DNA of 64,000 bases. It comes from Chondrus crispus (Eukaryota > Rhodophyta > Florideophyceae > Gigartinales > Gigartinaceae). Below the pieces are notes generated by a model. That model was given only the letters and a program-made list of their open reading frames with translations, was not told where the DNA came from and made no database searches. This document shows, piece after piece, positions 40,204-52,204 of this stretch. Each line of letters begins with the position of its first letter. Position 1 is the stretch's first letter. A program made the translations under genes and the position numbers. Location: contig NW_005178973.1 in the NCBI RefSeq assembly GCF_000350225.1, forward strand, positions 190,406 to 254,405. Reading direction: 5' to 3'.

Positions 40204-41726
40204 GGTGCATGAGCGTGCGAGGTGATGCGTTCTGAGGCGCGGGACCGAGGGGATGCTGAAGTGAACGGAGTCAGGTGGGCTAACGAGATGCAAGGAGGTT
40301 GCTTATGTACTGGAGGTTGCCTGAATTTACTTACCGAAGCTGAAGAGGTTTCACTGGCGCAGCGTGACAGATGACAGATACCCTCAGCTTGCATGAGGGG
40401 AATGACATCTTGAATGACACAGACAACTAGAGCCCTGTAAATAGTGGAATGGTAACGCGTAATGCAATAAGTCTGCCGCGCGAATAAGAATTGAGGCGTA
40501 CAGTATGTGACGTGGTTGACTTGGTGTTTTTTTTTTGGAGCCTGACAGTCGTCTCAAGTTGTAAAGTTGGGACATTTACGAGTCGCATGTGTCGTGCATG
40601 ATAGGTTCTGATCGGAGTAAGGCTCCTGGGAATATAGCAGGAGAGTTCGCCTTGTACTGTCGTCCAACCTTGCATCCATGTTGTCGTCCCCCCTGGCATT
40701 CCAGAACTGCTTTCAGCCTGTCGCTGGACATGTCAGACAAGTTGCCAGCCCCGAACGCGCTACCTGAAGGATTATGGATGAATTCTTGACGCAACCCTCT
40801 GTTAGCGTTGCTTCCTGCTGATGGCAGCCTACAGACGCTTTATCGGAAATTACAGAGGTTGCAGATTTCGATCTCATATTTTCTTGGAACGCTCAGAAGA
40901 CAGATAGCGAGATTCGCAGGGTTTTGCAACTGCTTCTTGTGAAGATGGAAAAGGAGATTGTGTCATGTACTGACGTTCCATGTTCTTCTTTCTCTTAGAC
41001 GCATGAGGGGCTTAGACATATATTCAAGCGTCGATTTACTCATTGATGGTTTTCTTTATTCGAGGAAAATTCTGAGAAGGACAGGTCCCTCTCGGGTCTC
41101 CGCTTGCTTTTCTTTGGGTCCGCTTTTCGCACCTCATCTGTAATCTGCGGGCACGTGCCCGACGTCAATGATATTTTTTTTGTTTGCACCAATACGAAGG
41201 GTGTCCCATAGATGCGCGCGAGGCCAACAGACGATTTAACGGTAAGCAGAGAGAAGATCTTTTGTTTCTGTAAGAATTGGTAGATGGTAGATGGTAGATG
41301 GTCAACTAGCAAGAAGAACGCTAGATTGAATCCCCTAATCCCCTAGAGGGGCGTATACCAGGTAGTGCACATCCCAAAGCTGGAGCGGTCTTGCTAACGG
41401 TGGGTATATGAGGTGTCTCAGAATTCGGATGGACTACTGTAGGTATCCGTATAATTTACGTCCATTCTAAATACTGAGTTGGGTATTTACGACCGTCGAA
41501 TCGAGTTGCAAAGATAATTAGACGCCGGTCCACAACGAATATATTTGGCAGACTTGACCAGTTATAAAAATATCGTGTAGGATACCCTAGAAGATATATA
41601 TCTTGTCTAAAATTTGCCAAAAAATCTGCCCGTCCAAAAAACATTGCCCCCTTATACTCCAAGCACCACATGTATGATACCTAGCTGACAGCAATGCTGC
41701 CAATAACAAGTTAGTTTTCGTCCACC
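40204..41726. other. Spacer, no recognised gene
   Basis: 1.5 kb with short frames only. TACAGTA at 40499 and TACTGTA at 41435. A TAGATGG triplicate lies at about 41280-41300. Confidence 0.45.
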
Positions 41727-43122
41727 TTAGAAGTTGAAGAGCATGTTTCCAAACATCCCAATGAAGCAGATGAGAGCACCGAAGAAAACGAAAATCATCC
41801 CGATGCCAATGCGCAGCGGGTCCCGCTGGTCAAACGGCAAGTCCAGCTGGTACTGCACCATCAACCTGCCCGGGAAAAAGAACATGATCAAAGCAATGCA
41901 CCCGCCGGCCAGGGTGTTGGCCAATCCAAGGTCCGGCAACGACACGGCCACCACGGCAACGAATACGTTCAAAACTGTAGCAATCGCCACGCGTTTCGGG
42001 TCCGTCATCACCGTCGTTAAATTCCCAAAAAGCATGACCTCAAACTTCTGTCTCAACGGGATGATGAATAGCGAGTAGGTGATCAACAACAATCCCCCGA
42101 TTGACCACTTGGCGATAAACGCCGTCGGCGAACCAGCTGGCAACCCCGTCAGCACATTCGACCCGATTCCCTCACCGGAGTACACAAGGTATCCCGAAAT
42201 CGCCACAGGGATGTAGCATCCGAGCATGATACCGACTGTCGACAAGTTCACGAGTGCCATCCGCATCCGGGTAGGATTCTCAAGTTCCACGAGCGTCTCT
42301 GTAAGGACGTAGTGGAACGCATACACAAAGCAGATCATTGGCATTGAATAGAGCAACCCCGCCATGTCCACAGAGGACCACACCTTTGCGTCTGGTACTT
42401 TCCATTCTGCCCCACCGACGAAGAGCTGCGCAACGAGCGCCAGTGCTTGGAGGTAGCAGCCCGCAGTGGCGATTGCTGACGCCGGGCCGAAAGCAGCGAG
42501 CGAACCCACAAGCGTCACGGGGAAGAGCGCGATCAGGATTGAGAGGATGCGCGGCGTGCGCTGCAAGCATTTCGTGAAGGGAAGCATGTCCTGTGGGGAT
42601 GAAATCGATAGATGCGTTCATGTTAGTGGAATGGTTGGGTGAACGATACAAACGCTCGCCCAGTGTTGCTTTCTAAAGTGTACGACTTACGGGAAGCAAG
42701 TCTGCCAGACCGACGATATACGAAATGGCAGCAACGATAAGAGCGCAAGCGAGGAGAATTTCGGCGATAGTGCCTTGAATGGGGCCAAAATAATGCCTGA
42801 CGATAGCTCCGTACGAGCTTTTCTTCGAGCGGAGGCCGGCGTTAACGACAGCCTGCGCGGAGAAGAAGGCCATGATAGCGAAGACGATGAGGAATTGAAG
42901 GGCGACGATGGGACCGGAGATCATCATGGTGTAAGGGAGCGAGAGCATGGAGGCGCCTAGAGCGCAGGCGGCCAAGTTCATGGCGGACGAGAAGATAGTA
43001 CCGGTCTTCCGCGGGGCCGAGGCGGGCTCGGATTCGCCCGCCCATGTGACGTGGGTGGAGTCGCTGAGCGAGATGAGCAACGGTGCCTCGGCATCGCCAG
43101 TGGGGAGGGCGGGCATCGACAT
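41727..43122 (-). CDS. AAAP/SLC38-type amino-acid transporter, two exons
   Basis: Exons 43122-42691 and 42590-41727, intron 100 bp (GTAAGT...CAG), phase 0; the product is 431 residues. It is an integral membrane amino-acid transporter of the auxin/amino-acid permease family with about 11 helices. The signature at the start of helix 1 is intact (SSAMNLAACALGASMLSLPYTMMISG, matching NLxxxxxGxGxLxLPY). Later helices include YSMPMICFVYAFHYVLTETLVEL and the C-terminal PLRIGIGMIFVFFGALICFIGMFG. The start at 43122 has an ACCACCATG context; an in-frame ATG at 43176 also exists. The hydrophilic N terminus is short, as in SLC38 vacuolar or plasma-membrane transporters. Confidence 0.92.
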
Positions 43123-44426
43123 GGTGGTGGAGGTTGGGGGCTGCGGTCCAGGAGGGGAGGGGAGGACAGGACGCACCGCGCCCTGCCGTTTTGTGATCGT
43201 CGGCAGTGCAGAAATGGTGAGAGACAGAGACAGCTAGGAGCGAATTCACGAGGCAAGGGGGTGATGGGTGTCGGGCCGGTCAGGCGGGGCGGCCATGGAG
43301 GGCGGGTGATGATGCCTGGAGCAAAAGGGAGGGTTGGAGACGGGGCGTGGACTTGGCCGCACGGTGGGAGGGGGAGGTCAGAGAAGGGGAGATGACGCAA
43401 GGGGATGTGCGCATGGCAGTTGCGCGGCTTGTTAGTTGACAGGTAGTTAAAGGGTGCGGTCGGCATGGGCCACAAGGGAAAGGATGCAGGTTGGGAATAT
43501 TCCCGCCGGATTAGGGCGCGGCCGGATTTTGGACAGCTCGTGAGGTCCCTGCTTGTGATGTCGTAATTTTGGGTAGGTTTTTGACACGTATGCTAATACT
43601 ACAGTATGTTGATAACAGGAATCTAAGCGATGTTTTCTACAAGGGCTACTCAGCTTGGCGATTTCCTAAAACGAGGGAGAGCATCAGCACATAACTGACT
43701 AAAGTCACAATCTCGGTTTCTTGAGCTCGCAATAATGCCACACTCGATCACATTCTTCCTCATCTTACCGCTTGTCTTGTGGGGAGCAATTCCACTGTAT
43801 ACACCGCATATCCTCCACCTCGACACAAGTCTACGTGTGCTTTCAAACAGTTTGCTGAAGGCATTAAGACCCTTCTGTCTTTATACAGCCCCCTGCAGAA
43901 TTCTCTTTCCTGTAACATCCGTCTCCCCATTTGTCCGACGTCCAGAACACCCGCTAGTCCTTACTTGACGTGTCCCGACCGCGAAGCAACACATGCAACA
44001 CGAAAACAACCACTCACAAGTACCCCACTTTTCACTTGGTCGGTACATTCGGACGCCCGTTGATGGCGTCATTGGAAATACAGAACGGGCCCATTTCCAC
44101 ACGTAAATATCTGAAACAACTATCTCAATCTATACCTTCCTTCAAATGGGAAATCCTACACTTAAAACTTACAAGTCGCACCGAATTTCTCTACAAGAGC
44201 AAATGCGACCTTCTCAAGAGGACGTCTCACCCTACATAAATAAATCTTCGTCGTTCCTACGCGTTTTAACTTGAAGCACAGCTAGACAACTCCTCAGATG
44301 ACATTCCGGGACAAGACTATATATTTCATAGCCCCTCCACCCAACTCTATTCTTGTTCCTCAGCCACCCTCCTCTTAACAATCAAACACGCTGACTACCA
44401 ATCACACTACAACCCCAACAAACCAA
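43123..44426. other. Divergent intergenic region
   Basis: 5' flanks of the amino-acid transporter and of the protein at 44427. Contains purine-rich stretches to 43400 and a CACAAC/CCAACA-rich leader just before 44427. No gene is recognised. Confidence 0.45.
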
Positions 44427-45569
44427 ATGGAAAACTCTCCAACAAAAACTCTCCTCGGGGACGTCGTCTCCCACCAATTGCCCAGACAGCCCGAAGGCAT
44501 CGTTGTTATGTCGCCCGAAGGCTATCAACAGTTTCTTAAATGGAAGAAAGAGAACGTTCACGACGGCGAAATGCACCAAGTCGCCGCGAAAAAAGTTATG
44601 CCAGCGGACACAGCAAAACAGCTTGCTGAAGCTTCAGAGAAGATAAAGGCTGCGCTTGATTCGCTCTCATGTCTCTCCGACATGCATGTCTCCTCAGAAA
44701 GTTCAGCACCTGTTGCAGTAACAACTATTGCCGAGCGAAAAATTGTGAAGCAAAATGAAACCCTTTCTCCTAAGCCTGTTCTTTCCTTCGTGGATATGAA
44801 GAAGGACTCTAATTGTTCTTCTTCCCCTCCCAAAAAGCGTCGCCTTGTTCGTTCAGATAGCTTACTTCCGCATGCTTTGGGTGATAGAAGGAAAATGCCC
44901 GTTTGCAAGTCGATGCCGCAGCTAAAGAAGGTATCGTTTGAAGACCGTCCCCGCCACCCATCTCGCCCAAGCTTTGATATGCAGAGTGAGCCTGGGTCTT
45001 TTGCAAGAAGCCGCATGTTTAGCATCACTAATGAAGAAGATCTTGGACGGCTTCTTCCGACACGGCAATCTCTAGAAGGGCACTATCGTGGGCGAAGCAT
45101 CTACGCGAACTTTGATGATTATGTCGAGTTTGCCACGCCGCTAAATAGCACGAAGGATGTGCCTTCTCCAATCCTGAAAGAACCTTCGGCAGGAAGAATT
45201 CCGAAGGCGACTGAAGACATTCCATCCCCCGATTATTTTGACGATTCGAGTGAAGAGCTCGAAACTGACAGCTCGTCTGGAGATGATGATAATCGCAAAG
45301 AGAGCATGAACTTGAACTCGTGGGTTTGCTGTTTGTCGAAAGCGTGGCTTCGCAATATTTTGACATGTGGGCTTTTGCCAAAGAAGAGAGGTAGACGTGA
45401 TAGGAATAAGAACGTGAGAAAATTCAGCTCGGATCGAAAAAGGCCCATGAATGCAGACGAGAAGGATCGCGCTAGCGATTGTGTGAGGTTGGGGACGAGA
45501 CGGGTCAAGAAAGCCAGTGAACGAGGGCGAAGCCGATGGTTAGAGTTCCTTAACATTATCCTTATGTAG
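44427..45569 (+). CDS. Unrecognised disordered, basic protein
   Basis: A 380-residue intronless frame with good coding character, starting MENSPTKTLLGD after a long CA-rich leader. No domain is recognised. Visible are a possible short N-terminal helix-forming motif (EGIVVMSPEGYQQFLKWKKEN), an alanine/lysine helix (TAKQLAEASEKIKAAL), a nuclear-localisation-like PPKKRRLVR, several S/P sites (SFEDRPRHPSRPSFD, PSPILKEP, PSPDYFDDSSEE) suggestive of phosphorylation, a CCLSKAWLRNILTCG cysteine-bearing hydrophobic patch, and a basic end. It is likely nuclear and regulatory, but this is inference from composition. Confidence 0.65.
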   Translation: MENSPTKTLLGDVVSHQLPRQPEGIVVMSPEGYQQFLKWKKENVHDGEMHQVAAKKVMPADTAKQLAEASEKIKAALDSLSCLSDMHVSSESSAPVAVTTIAERKIVKQNETLSPKPVLSFVDMKKDSNCSSSPPKKRRLVRSDSLLPHALGDRRKMPVCKSMPQLKKVSFEDRPRHPSRPSFDMQSEPGSFARSRMFSITNEEDLGRLLPTRQSLEGHYRGRSIYANFDDYVEFATPLNSTKDVPSPILKEPSAGRIPKATEDIPSPDYFDDSSEELETDSSSGDDDNRKESMNLNSWVCCLSKAWLRNILTCGLLPKKRGRRDRNKNVRKFSSDRKRPMNADEKDRASDCVRLGTRRVKKASERGRSRWLEFLNIILM

Positions 45570-47237
45570 TCAATAACTGTATGTATACGTTTTTCGAAAA
45601 AGAATAGAAAACTGCCCAATGCTCATATCAAGTAAATTATAGTTGATGCATACTGTGAATAGTCATGCGCCGGGCAAGTCTTTTTCGCCGCAGAATCGTT
45701 AGAATGGTGAGTAAAGTTATACCAAAGATGATGCCATCACTTCCAAAGAACCGCTAACGTAGAACTATGCTTGTTGGTATCATACAGCAAACCCGATAAC
45801 CCGAATTAGTGTTCGAAAACAGTTGATGTCCACAAGGCCCCAAACGTAAATACAGAGATTTGACCACCAACACGTGTCAGCTTTTTAGTACATTTAGTCG
45901 ACGATGACGAAAGAAACCATGATGACCCCTTCCGCAACGGAAGCCAAGATTGCAAAACATGGCCTCCTTCAATTAAACGCGTTTTAAAAAGTCACGAAAG
46001 AGACTATCTCTTTCACTCAGAAAGTAGTGAGGTGCTCTCTGTTTAGCCAGGCAGTTCCTATGAAATCAATTGCTTCCAAAGAAGTGGAATTGAATGTAGT
46101 AAATGCATGGAAAATAGATGTTTGCGATGTCATCCGCACAGCGAAAAGAGCTTTATCTGATGCGTTTCATAGACGAAACAAAAGGGTGAAGAGGCAAACG
46201 TCGATGATGGAGCACTTCCAAACATAAGAAAAGTTCTTTATTGTGCACTACGTCAGTATCGCACTATTTTGCGATATTAAGAAGGGTCTACTGTACAGCA
46301 GTGTCATGAACACTAAATAATGTTTCTGCCCTGAAGCGCTGACGCCGAATTGAGCTGGAATGCGCCGCTTAATCGCCGGTTCTTTTATGGAGAGTAAAGC
46401 TTTACCTAAACGGGTGTGTTTCTCGGATTTTAGTTTTAAAAATGTGATATTAATTTTTCACAATAAAAAAGTGGTTTGTCCCGGATCGATATCCGGGAAA
46501 ATAGTTTTTTTTTTTGTTTTTTTTGTTTCGCACCATCTAACGTACAGCACGTATGATACTGTACATGCAGTACGAGTATATTATGCTCGTACTGTGCGCA
46601 CAGAACATAATGTTAACTTTAGTGTGAGTGAGTGTACTTTGATGATACTTTTGCCTGTGCCAAAGGGTTCAGGGGGGCCTGCGAATCCCCTTCAAGGGTA
46701 GTCTCACGCACACTAACTCGGGTTGTTGGTGAATTGGCTACTCCATACCGTTTCACACTTGATTTGCCTGCTTCGTTCTTTTTTGATGTTTTATAAAACA
46801 CGTGAGCAGATTTTGGCTCACGAGGAGTCTCTTGAAAGGGCAACAATGCACGGCCATTCTGCATGAATGTATTGGTTGAAAAAAATTGTTGGAAATGCTT
46901 TTACTCCCGTTCAACCAATCCATTCATGCCAAATGTCCGGGTGCTCGGGTGCTGGCACCGCGAACTCTTCGTTAGGAACGGCCCTCAGGAACGCCAGAAG
47001 TCTCCGTACGTTGCCAACGTACTAACACTACGTCGTAATGGATGAACGTACCAACCTATTACCTTTCGCATACGCTGTGGGTCTCCATCACTTAAATCAC
47101 ATTATCAAAACCGAGATGTTTCCATGTTTCCCAGTATTCTTTCACACAACAGCCACCCTTCAAGTTCGTAAGTCCTCCCTCTAGTTAGAGAACCCGCTAC
47201 TTTCTCGCAGCCGATATCGGCCATCTATCCGACCAGT
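45570..47237. other. Spacer with two hairpin-forming inverted repeats
   Basis: Contains CAGTACGAG-TATATTATG-CTCGTACTG near 46569-46598 and a longer pair of 19-bp arms at 46862-46880/46910-46928 (18/19 match, 29-base loop). TACTGTA occurs at 46289 and 46558. A CCGGATCGATATCCGG near-palindrome lies at 46481-46496. No gene is recognised. Confidence 0.5.
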
Positions 47238-49280
47238 ATGTCACGTTCCTTGGGCCTCCAAATCTCCCGCCTAACCAACCCCAACTTAAAACTTCAAGCA
47301 TCGCAGGTACGCGCCCTCATCAACGTGCTCCGTCTTGTCGACAACTACCCCGCCCTCTATCTCAACAAGAATATACTCCGCAATGCCATCCGTCGCTACG
47401 AGCATGTCTGGATACCCCTGCTCGCAAGCCTTCCCGCTGCCAGACGCACCAAGGTTGTCCCTCCCATTGATGTTGAATGGGTCTGGTTTGTCCACATGCT
47501 CTGCCCCGTCAAATATGTCGTCGATTCCGCGGCCATGTGGTCGGCGGTCTCTCCAAAGGAGAATTCGTACATTGTGGATCACGTCTTGCTTGTAGACGCT
47601 GCGCGGAAACGAGGCATAGAGGAAGCGCGTCGCTTTTGGGAAGCTCGTTTTCCGCAAGAACCTTATGATATCACATCCTCTCTGAAAACAGCACCGCTTC
47701 AAGAGGATGCAGAGGAAAGTGTTGAGGTGAAAGCGGCCTCGCGTATTTCATACGACATCGTCGCAGCGGCTGAACGCCAGATGGCTTTCCACTACCAAGT
47801 GGCTATCATGCCGCAATATCAAGATAGCAAATGGCTTCAAATGGCGGTCACCCGATATGTTTCTATGTTCCTTGAGCTTCAGAGAAGAAGGGCCAAGTCA
47901 GTTTGGGTTCCTACCTACGACATTGACGTTGTATGGCACACACACATGCTGCACCCTCGCATGTATGTAAAGGACACGACAATAAGAACTGGACGGCTTC
48001 TTCCACATGATGACACTCTAAATGACCGGAAAGCGGGCTCCAATCTCATGAATCGGTGGGAAGATACAGTGGAGACATGGTCTCGAGAGTTTGGAACTTC
48101 CGTAGCGAGACCGGGAGGGATGTGGAGAGGAAACATCACTCCAGAGGAGCGTTTGTCAGTACCAGTTGTCAAAAAGTCGGTCCAGCTATTTACAGAACAG
48201 ATCAGTACGCAGCAGTTGTCATCGCTTTCAGTTTGTGATTTAGAGACAGTGTTGAAGGACAGTGACAAAACTGTGTTGGATCACATTCTATGGGTACACA
48301 CCACCGACTCGAGACAAGCAATGGAGACTATTCAGAAAAGCAACATACTTTCGGCATCGGCTGCGACCGTATTCGAAAGCTTTGCATCTTTCAAAACAGA
48401 AAAATCTGCTGAGATTGCTCGTGGGCGCTTCTTCTACACTCCGGTGATGGTGGATGAAATGGTCGAAAGTTTCAGCCCTTTTCTTGAACTATACCATGTT
48501 AATTCAGGTATGCCATCTCTGTCTTATCCAATGGCAAGTGCATATCTAGCCAAAGCCGGGTCGATTTGTTTCGGTAATTCCCATGACAAATATTCCTATG
48601 CCAGTGAACCTGGGGGGTTGGTGTTTGTGCTCAGAATTGCGGGAGAAGACTTCGGTCTTTTGGCTGCTGGATGGCAAGGATTTCAAGAACCAGTAGACAG
48701 CACCAGTGATATGGTGACAAACAAGAAGGGAAAAAAGCAAGAACAGCACTCTTTTCAGCACTGTAAACCTGAACCGGGCCATTTGTGTTTGAGGTTGTGG
48801 CTATTGGGTTCTGGAAGTCCAGATAGATGGTATTCTCTGGAGAACAGAAGCCAGCCAGGAACCCCTGGTCAGTTTGAAATGAAGCTACCGATGCCATCAG
48901 CATCTGAAGCACTTCGCAAGACCCCGGCAAAGCTCGGTGCAATAGGATTCGATCTATCCGATGGCAAAATAGAATTCGAACTGCCGGAACATGGCGTGCC
49001 AGCCTGTCTCATTGCCATGGCGGCCTCGATGCTTCATGTGATTCTGCAGCCACGCATGGAACCTGCAGAAAATGACTTTAAGACATCAATGTACCCGTCA
49101 TGGAGTTCTCCGCAAAAGGAGCACGCCTTATTGCGGGCAGCCGGGGGCGAGCACTTTCATGAAAGCAGTAGGCGAGGGTTCGTGGAAGTCTTGTTGCGTT
49201 TACCTATGAGCAACCAGCTTCGAAAAAACATGTTTTTCGCGAAAGCTGAAACGCTATATCCAGTCGGAGAGAAGCGATGA
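47238..49280 (+). CDS. GRDP-like protein (glycine-rich-domain protein, DUF1399)
   Basis: 680 residues, intronless. Two DUF1399 (GRDP-like) segments are recognisable: VVPPIDVEWVWFVHMLCPVKYVVD (about residues 75-98) and the stronger FLELQRRRAKSVWVPTYDIDVVWHTHMLHPRMYVKD (about 215-250), with the diagnostic DVVWHTHML. The C-terminal half carries the region found in plant GRDP1/2 (LLAAGWQGFQEP, KPEPGHLCLRLWLLGSG). In plants these proteins affect abiotic stress and auxin responses; the biochemical role is unknown. The glycine-rich tail of the plant proteins is absent here. The frame ends at TGA 49278-49280. Confidence 0.85.
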   Translation: MSRSLGLQISRLTNPNLKLQASQVRALINVLRLVDNYPALYLNKNILRNAIRRYEHVWIPLLASLPAARRTKVVPPIDVEWVWFVHMLCPVKYVVDSAAMWSAVSPKENSYIVDHVLLVDAARKRGIEEARRFWEARFPQEPYDITSSLKTAPLQEDAEESVEVKAASRISYDIVAAAERQMAFHYQVAIMPQYQDSKWLQMAVTRYVSMFLELQRRRAKSVWVPTYDIDVVWHTHMLHPRMYVKDTTIRTGRLLPHDDTLNDRKAGSNLMNRWEDTVETWSREFGTSVARPGGMWRGNITPEERLSVPVVKKSVQLFTEQISTQQLSSLSVCDLETVLKDSDKTVLDHILWVHTTDSRQAMETIQKSNILSASAATVFESFASFKTEKSAEIARGRFFYTPVMVDEMVESFSPFLELYHVNSGMPSLSYPMASAYLAKAGSICFGNSHDKYSYASEPGGLVFVLRIAGEDFGLLAAGWQGFQEPVDSTSDMVTNKKGKKQEQHSFQHCKPEPGHLCLRLWLLGSGSPDRWYSLENRSQPGTPGQFEMKLPMPSASEALRKTPAKLGAIGFDLSDGKIEFELPEHGVPACLIAMAASMLHVILQPRMEPAENDFKTSMYPSWSSPQKEHALLRAAGGEHFHESSRRGFVEVLLRLPMSNQLRKNMFFAKAETLYPVGEKR

Positions 49281-50251
49281 GCGAAAGCTGTGATTCTAGA
49301 CGGGAGGCCAAGGTAATGAGCTGAAAAAAGAAATTGAAGGACATGACTGATGTTCACTTGTTCTTCATTTTCTCACATTCATCTTCTGTCTCCGAAGAAA
49401 GCAAGAGTGCAATCCCGTCATTATTAGATGCATTGCATGTGCGAGGAAAAGCGGGGATAGCCAGAAGCGACGTGATGGGTTCGCAGCACATGTTGATGGA
49501 TTTACTGCGACAAGCTGTGTGTCCTGGCGACTAATTTACGTGAGGCGAGATCTTTCTACGACTGAAGCTCCCATATGTTGTAAAAGTGGAGACTGTTTCG
49601 ATGAAGCTTCCTTCTTGCAAATACGGGAGGATATTGTTTTTCTCTCTGATTGCTTGTTGTAATGAATTCGTTTTCGAGTGGTTCGGATGTTAGTATTGGG
49701 GGGATGCTGGTGATGCCCTGGCGAGGGAGGGGGGTCACTCTAAGGATTTTGCCGGCTTTAAGGTCGTCGCGGGCACCATTTTCAAGTGGTACTGATACCT
49801 CTCAAATCAAGAGTCGAGAAGCTGTGATACCGCCAGCCGAACCCAGAGGTTCCCTTGTTCATGCACAGCTGAGACCGTCCACATGCCGAGGCAGTACACA
49901 GCAAGGATGCGAGAAGAAAGTATATTTCATTGGCTGTTCTTTCTTCCGTTGCACTGCTGTCGCGCCCCATGTCTATCTTCACTATCCAATGAACAGAGGT
50001 AGGAATTTCTTGAAAAGGTATCGCAAGTTTAATTCTTTTACAGTTTACTTTGTACAACAAATAAATCACTGAACGAAACGCGGGCACAAAACGTCCTGCA
50101 ACCTGAACGGCCCTCAGAGCTTGCCGAAGGACTGCCAGCTGCAGACCTGGCTGCAGCTCGATCTATTAAGCAATTCAGAGCAACAGATCAATGGGACCCT
50201 CCCCCACACCCCCATGCCCTCCCCGTCCATGCCCTTCCGCCCCCTCTCATC
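49281..50251. other. Spacer between the GRDP and TAF1B-like genes
   Basis: No recognisable gene. Short frames are present on both strands. Confidence 0.45.
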
Positions 50252-52204
50252 ATGCAATGTCCAAGCTGCTACAACAATGCCCTCACGCCTACGGAGGAAG
50301 GCCGAATGCTATGCGACGCGTGCGGCGAAGAGTTTGCCGGCTTCCGTCAGGAGGAGATAGACTTTTACGCCACGGGCACAGCCGTCTCCACGCGCGAGTC
50401 GCAGTCCTCTCAAGCCCGCATCATTCGCGAAAAGATCAAAGCACGCCGCGATTCCATCGCTGATGGTCCCCTCTCGCAGTCACGCCCCTTCGTTAACCAC
50501 GAGCTCCTGCTCTGCGAGGCCGTCATCCTCTCCGCCAACAAACTCGCCGCTGCTCTCATAGACCTGCGGTGCGTGTCGGACAGGATCATGGCTCCGTTGT
50601 TCGAGCTCATCACGCATTGGGTTGCCAGACGGCATGCGGGCAAAAAAGGTGTCATTGGAAGGGGCACTGTTTTTCGCCCGTCGGAAGTGCTCGCGCTTGT
50701 CGCCCTCGCGGCCCTTTATGTGCGCTCTCCCATGCTGCCACGCGACCTTTGTAGGATGGTCGTCGCGGAGGAGGTCCCGTTTCCGGGGTTTGGGATCGAG
50801 GACCTTCCTGATCACATTCGTAAGTCGGAGGTGGTGACAGCTTTGTTCGCCCCGATGGTTGTGCCGGTCCCCGGTGATGTTGTCGGGGCTGCGAATATAT
50901 TGGCGCGCGATCAGCACGCATGGCCGCCCATTCGTAAGTTTTTCGGCAACGTGAAGGAGGAGGGCTCGGGCCCTTGCCGATTTACGGGGAGCTGGGACTC
51001 CTTCCCGGTCGCGCACGTGCAAGTGACGTTGTTGAGATTATCGAGGTTGCTGGGCTTGCCGGACGAGTTTGGGGCGCGTGTGCTGCGGTTTATAGAGCTC
51101 AGACGGATTGCCTCGCGTATGTGTTCGGCGGCCTTGGAGGCCCGGGATAAGTGGTGGGAAGAGCAAGCTATGGACACTGTGGTGTTAGGGGATAACTTGC
51201 GGGAAGAAAGGGAAGGCTTACCGAAAATAGCGAGGAAGACGGCGTATTTGAATGAGTTTCCGACGGATGCAAGCGTCCAAGTTGACTTTATTAATACGAT
51301 GCGGCTGTGCTATGGGACTTCGAGAAAGAAAACGGATGAACGCGAAACGACGAATAGGGAGCTGAGGAAGGAATGGGAAAATTGCATGGAGGCGATGGAG
51401 ACTTGGTTGAGGATTGGAAATCCGGAGGATATTGAGTACGTGCAGTGGACGCCGAAGACGCCATCGGAGCTCTCGCATACGAAGGGAGAGGAGATTCGAA
51501 GTTATGCCGATATGGTGGACAATCTACTCACTGATATGGGTGAAAGCACGCCTGAGTTATGGGGAAAGTATGTCGCCGCTTTTGCAGAGATCGGGGACTC
51601 TTGGCAACCGGACAAAGATCGAAACGAGGAAGGGAACAGAAAAAGGACATGCGTGTATGACGTAAAACCTTTCGAATCCAGAGTACGTTGTAAGATCCAG
51701 GAGGGGAAAGAAGAAATGGACAATGAATGCGGGTATGATGTCTTGACAGGTACAAGGCATGAACGCCAGCCACTTATCGAAATGAAGGACGTCTTGCGGC
51801 AGAGAGAAAGCATGAAGAAGAACGAGAAAATAGGAAAGCGCAAACTGCCTGAACACAGAGCAGCATCAGCAGGAGAGAAGTCCGGAGACATCACAAAAGT
51901 TAGACCGAATACGGATCCCGCTGCAAAATGCTATGCCGAAAACATTGAGATCAAGAAAGAGCCGGATACCCACCGTGCGTCGCGAGAAGAATTTCTGAAG
52001 GAGCCAATGGGCATCGGACTCTCGTGGACTATCTTGAGGCATTTCTTCGCGGGTAGCAACGTTGTAGTCGGGGACTTACACATTGAGAGACTTCCAAGTT
52101 TTGTGCAAAATGGATTGCTACAGGCGTGTAACAGTGCAATGAAGATGGTGATCATGTATGTGCTATGGCTAAAAGGGAAGGTAAGGCATGCGGAGGATGC
52201 ATGA
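50252..52204 (+). CDS. TAF1B/Rrn7-like RNA polymerase I initiation factor
   Basis: 650 residues, intronless. An N-terminal zinc ribbon, CPSCYNNALTPTEEGRMLCDACGEEFAG (C3, C6, C21, C24), is followed by a TFIIB-like cyclin-fold region; the segment HVQVTLLRLSRLLGLPDEFGARVLRFIELRR (about 260-290) matches the second cyclin fold of the TAF1B/Rrn7 family, and FRPSEVLALVALAALYVRSPMLPRDLCRMVV the first. The C-terminal half is charged and poorly conserved, which is usual for the family. These TFIIB-related factors recruit RNA polymerase I to rDNA promoters in the nucleolus. The alternative, a divergent TFIIB/Brf, is less likely because of the family-typical PMLPRDL block. Confidence 0.7.
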   Translation: MQCPSCYNNALTPTEEGRMLCDACGEEFAGFRQEEIDFYATGTAVSTRESQSSQARIIREKIKARRDSIADGPLSQSRPFVNHELLLCEAVILSANKLAAALIDLRCVSDRIMAPLFELITHWVARRHAGKKGVIGRGTVFRPSEVLALVALAALYVRSPMLPRDLCRMVVAEEVPFPGFGIEDLPDHIRKSEVVTALFAPMVVPVPGDVVGAANILARDQHAWPPIRKFFGNVKEEGSGPCRFTGSWDSFPVAHVQVTLLRLSRLLGLPDEFGARVLRFIELRRIASRMCSAALEARDKWWEEQAMDTVVLGDNLREEREGLPKIARKTAYLNEFPTDASVQVDFINTMRLCYGTSRKKTDERETTNRELRKEWENCMEAMETWLRIGNPEDIEYVQWTPKTPSELSHTKGEEIRSYADMVDNLLTDMGESTPELWGKYVAAFAEIGDSWQPDKDRNEEGNRKRTCVYDVKPFESRVRCKIQEGKEEMDNECGYDVLTGTRHERQPLIEMKDVLRQRESMKKNEKIGKRKLPEHRAASAGEKSGDITKVRPNTDPAAKCYAENIEIKKEPDTHRASREEFLKEPMGIGLSWTILRHFFAGSNVVVGDLHIERLPSFVQNGLLQACNSAMKMVIMYVLWLKGKVRHAEDA

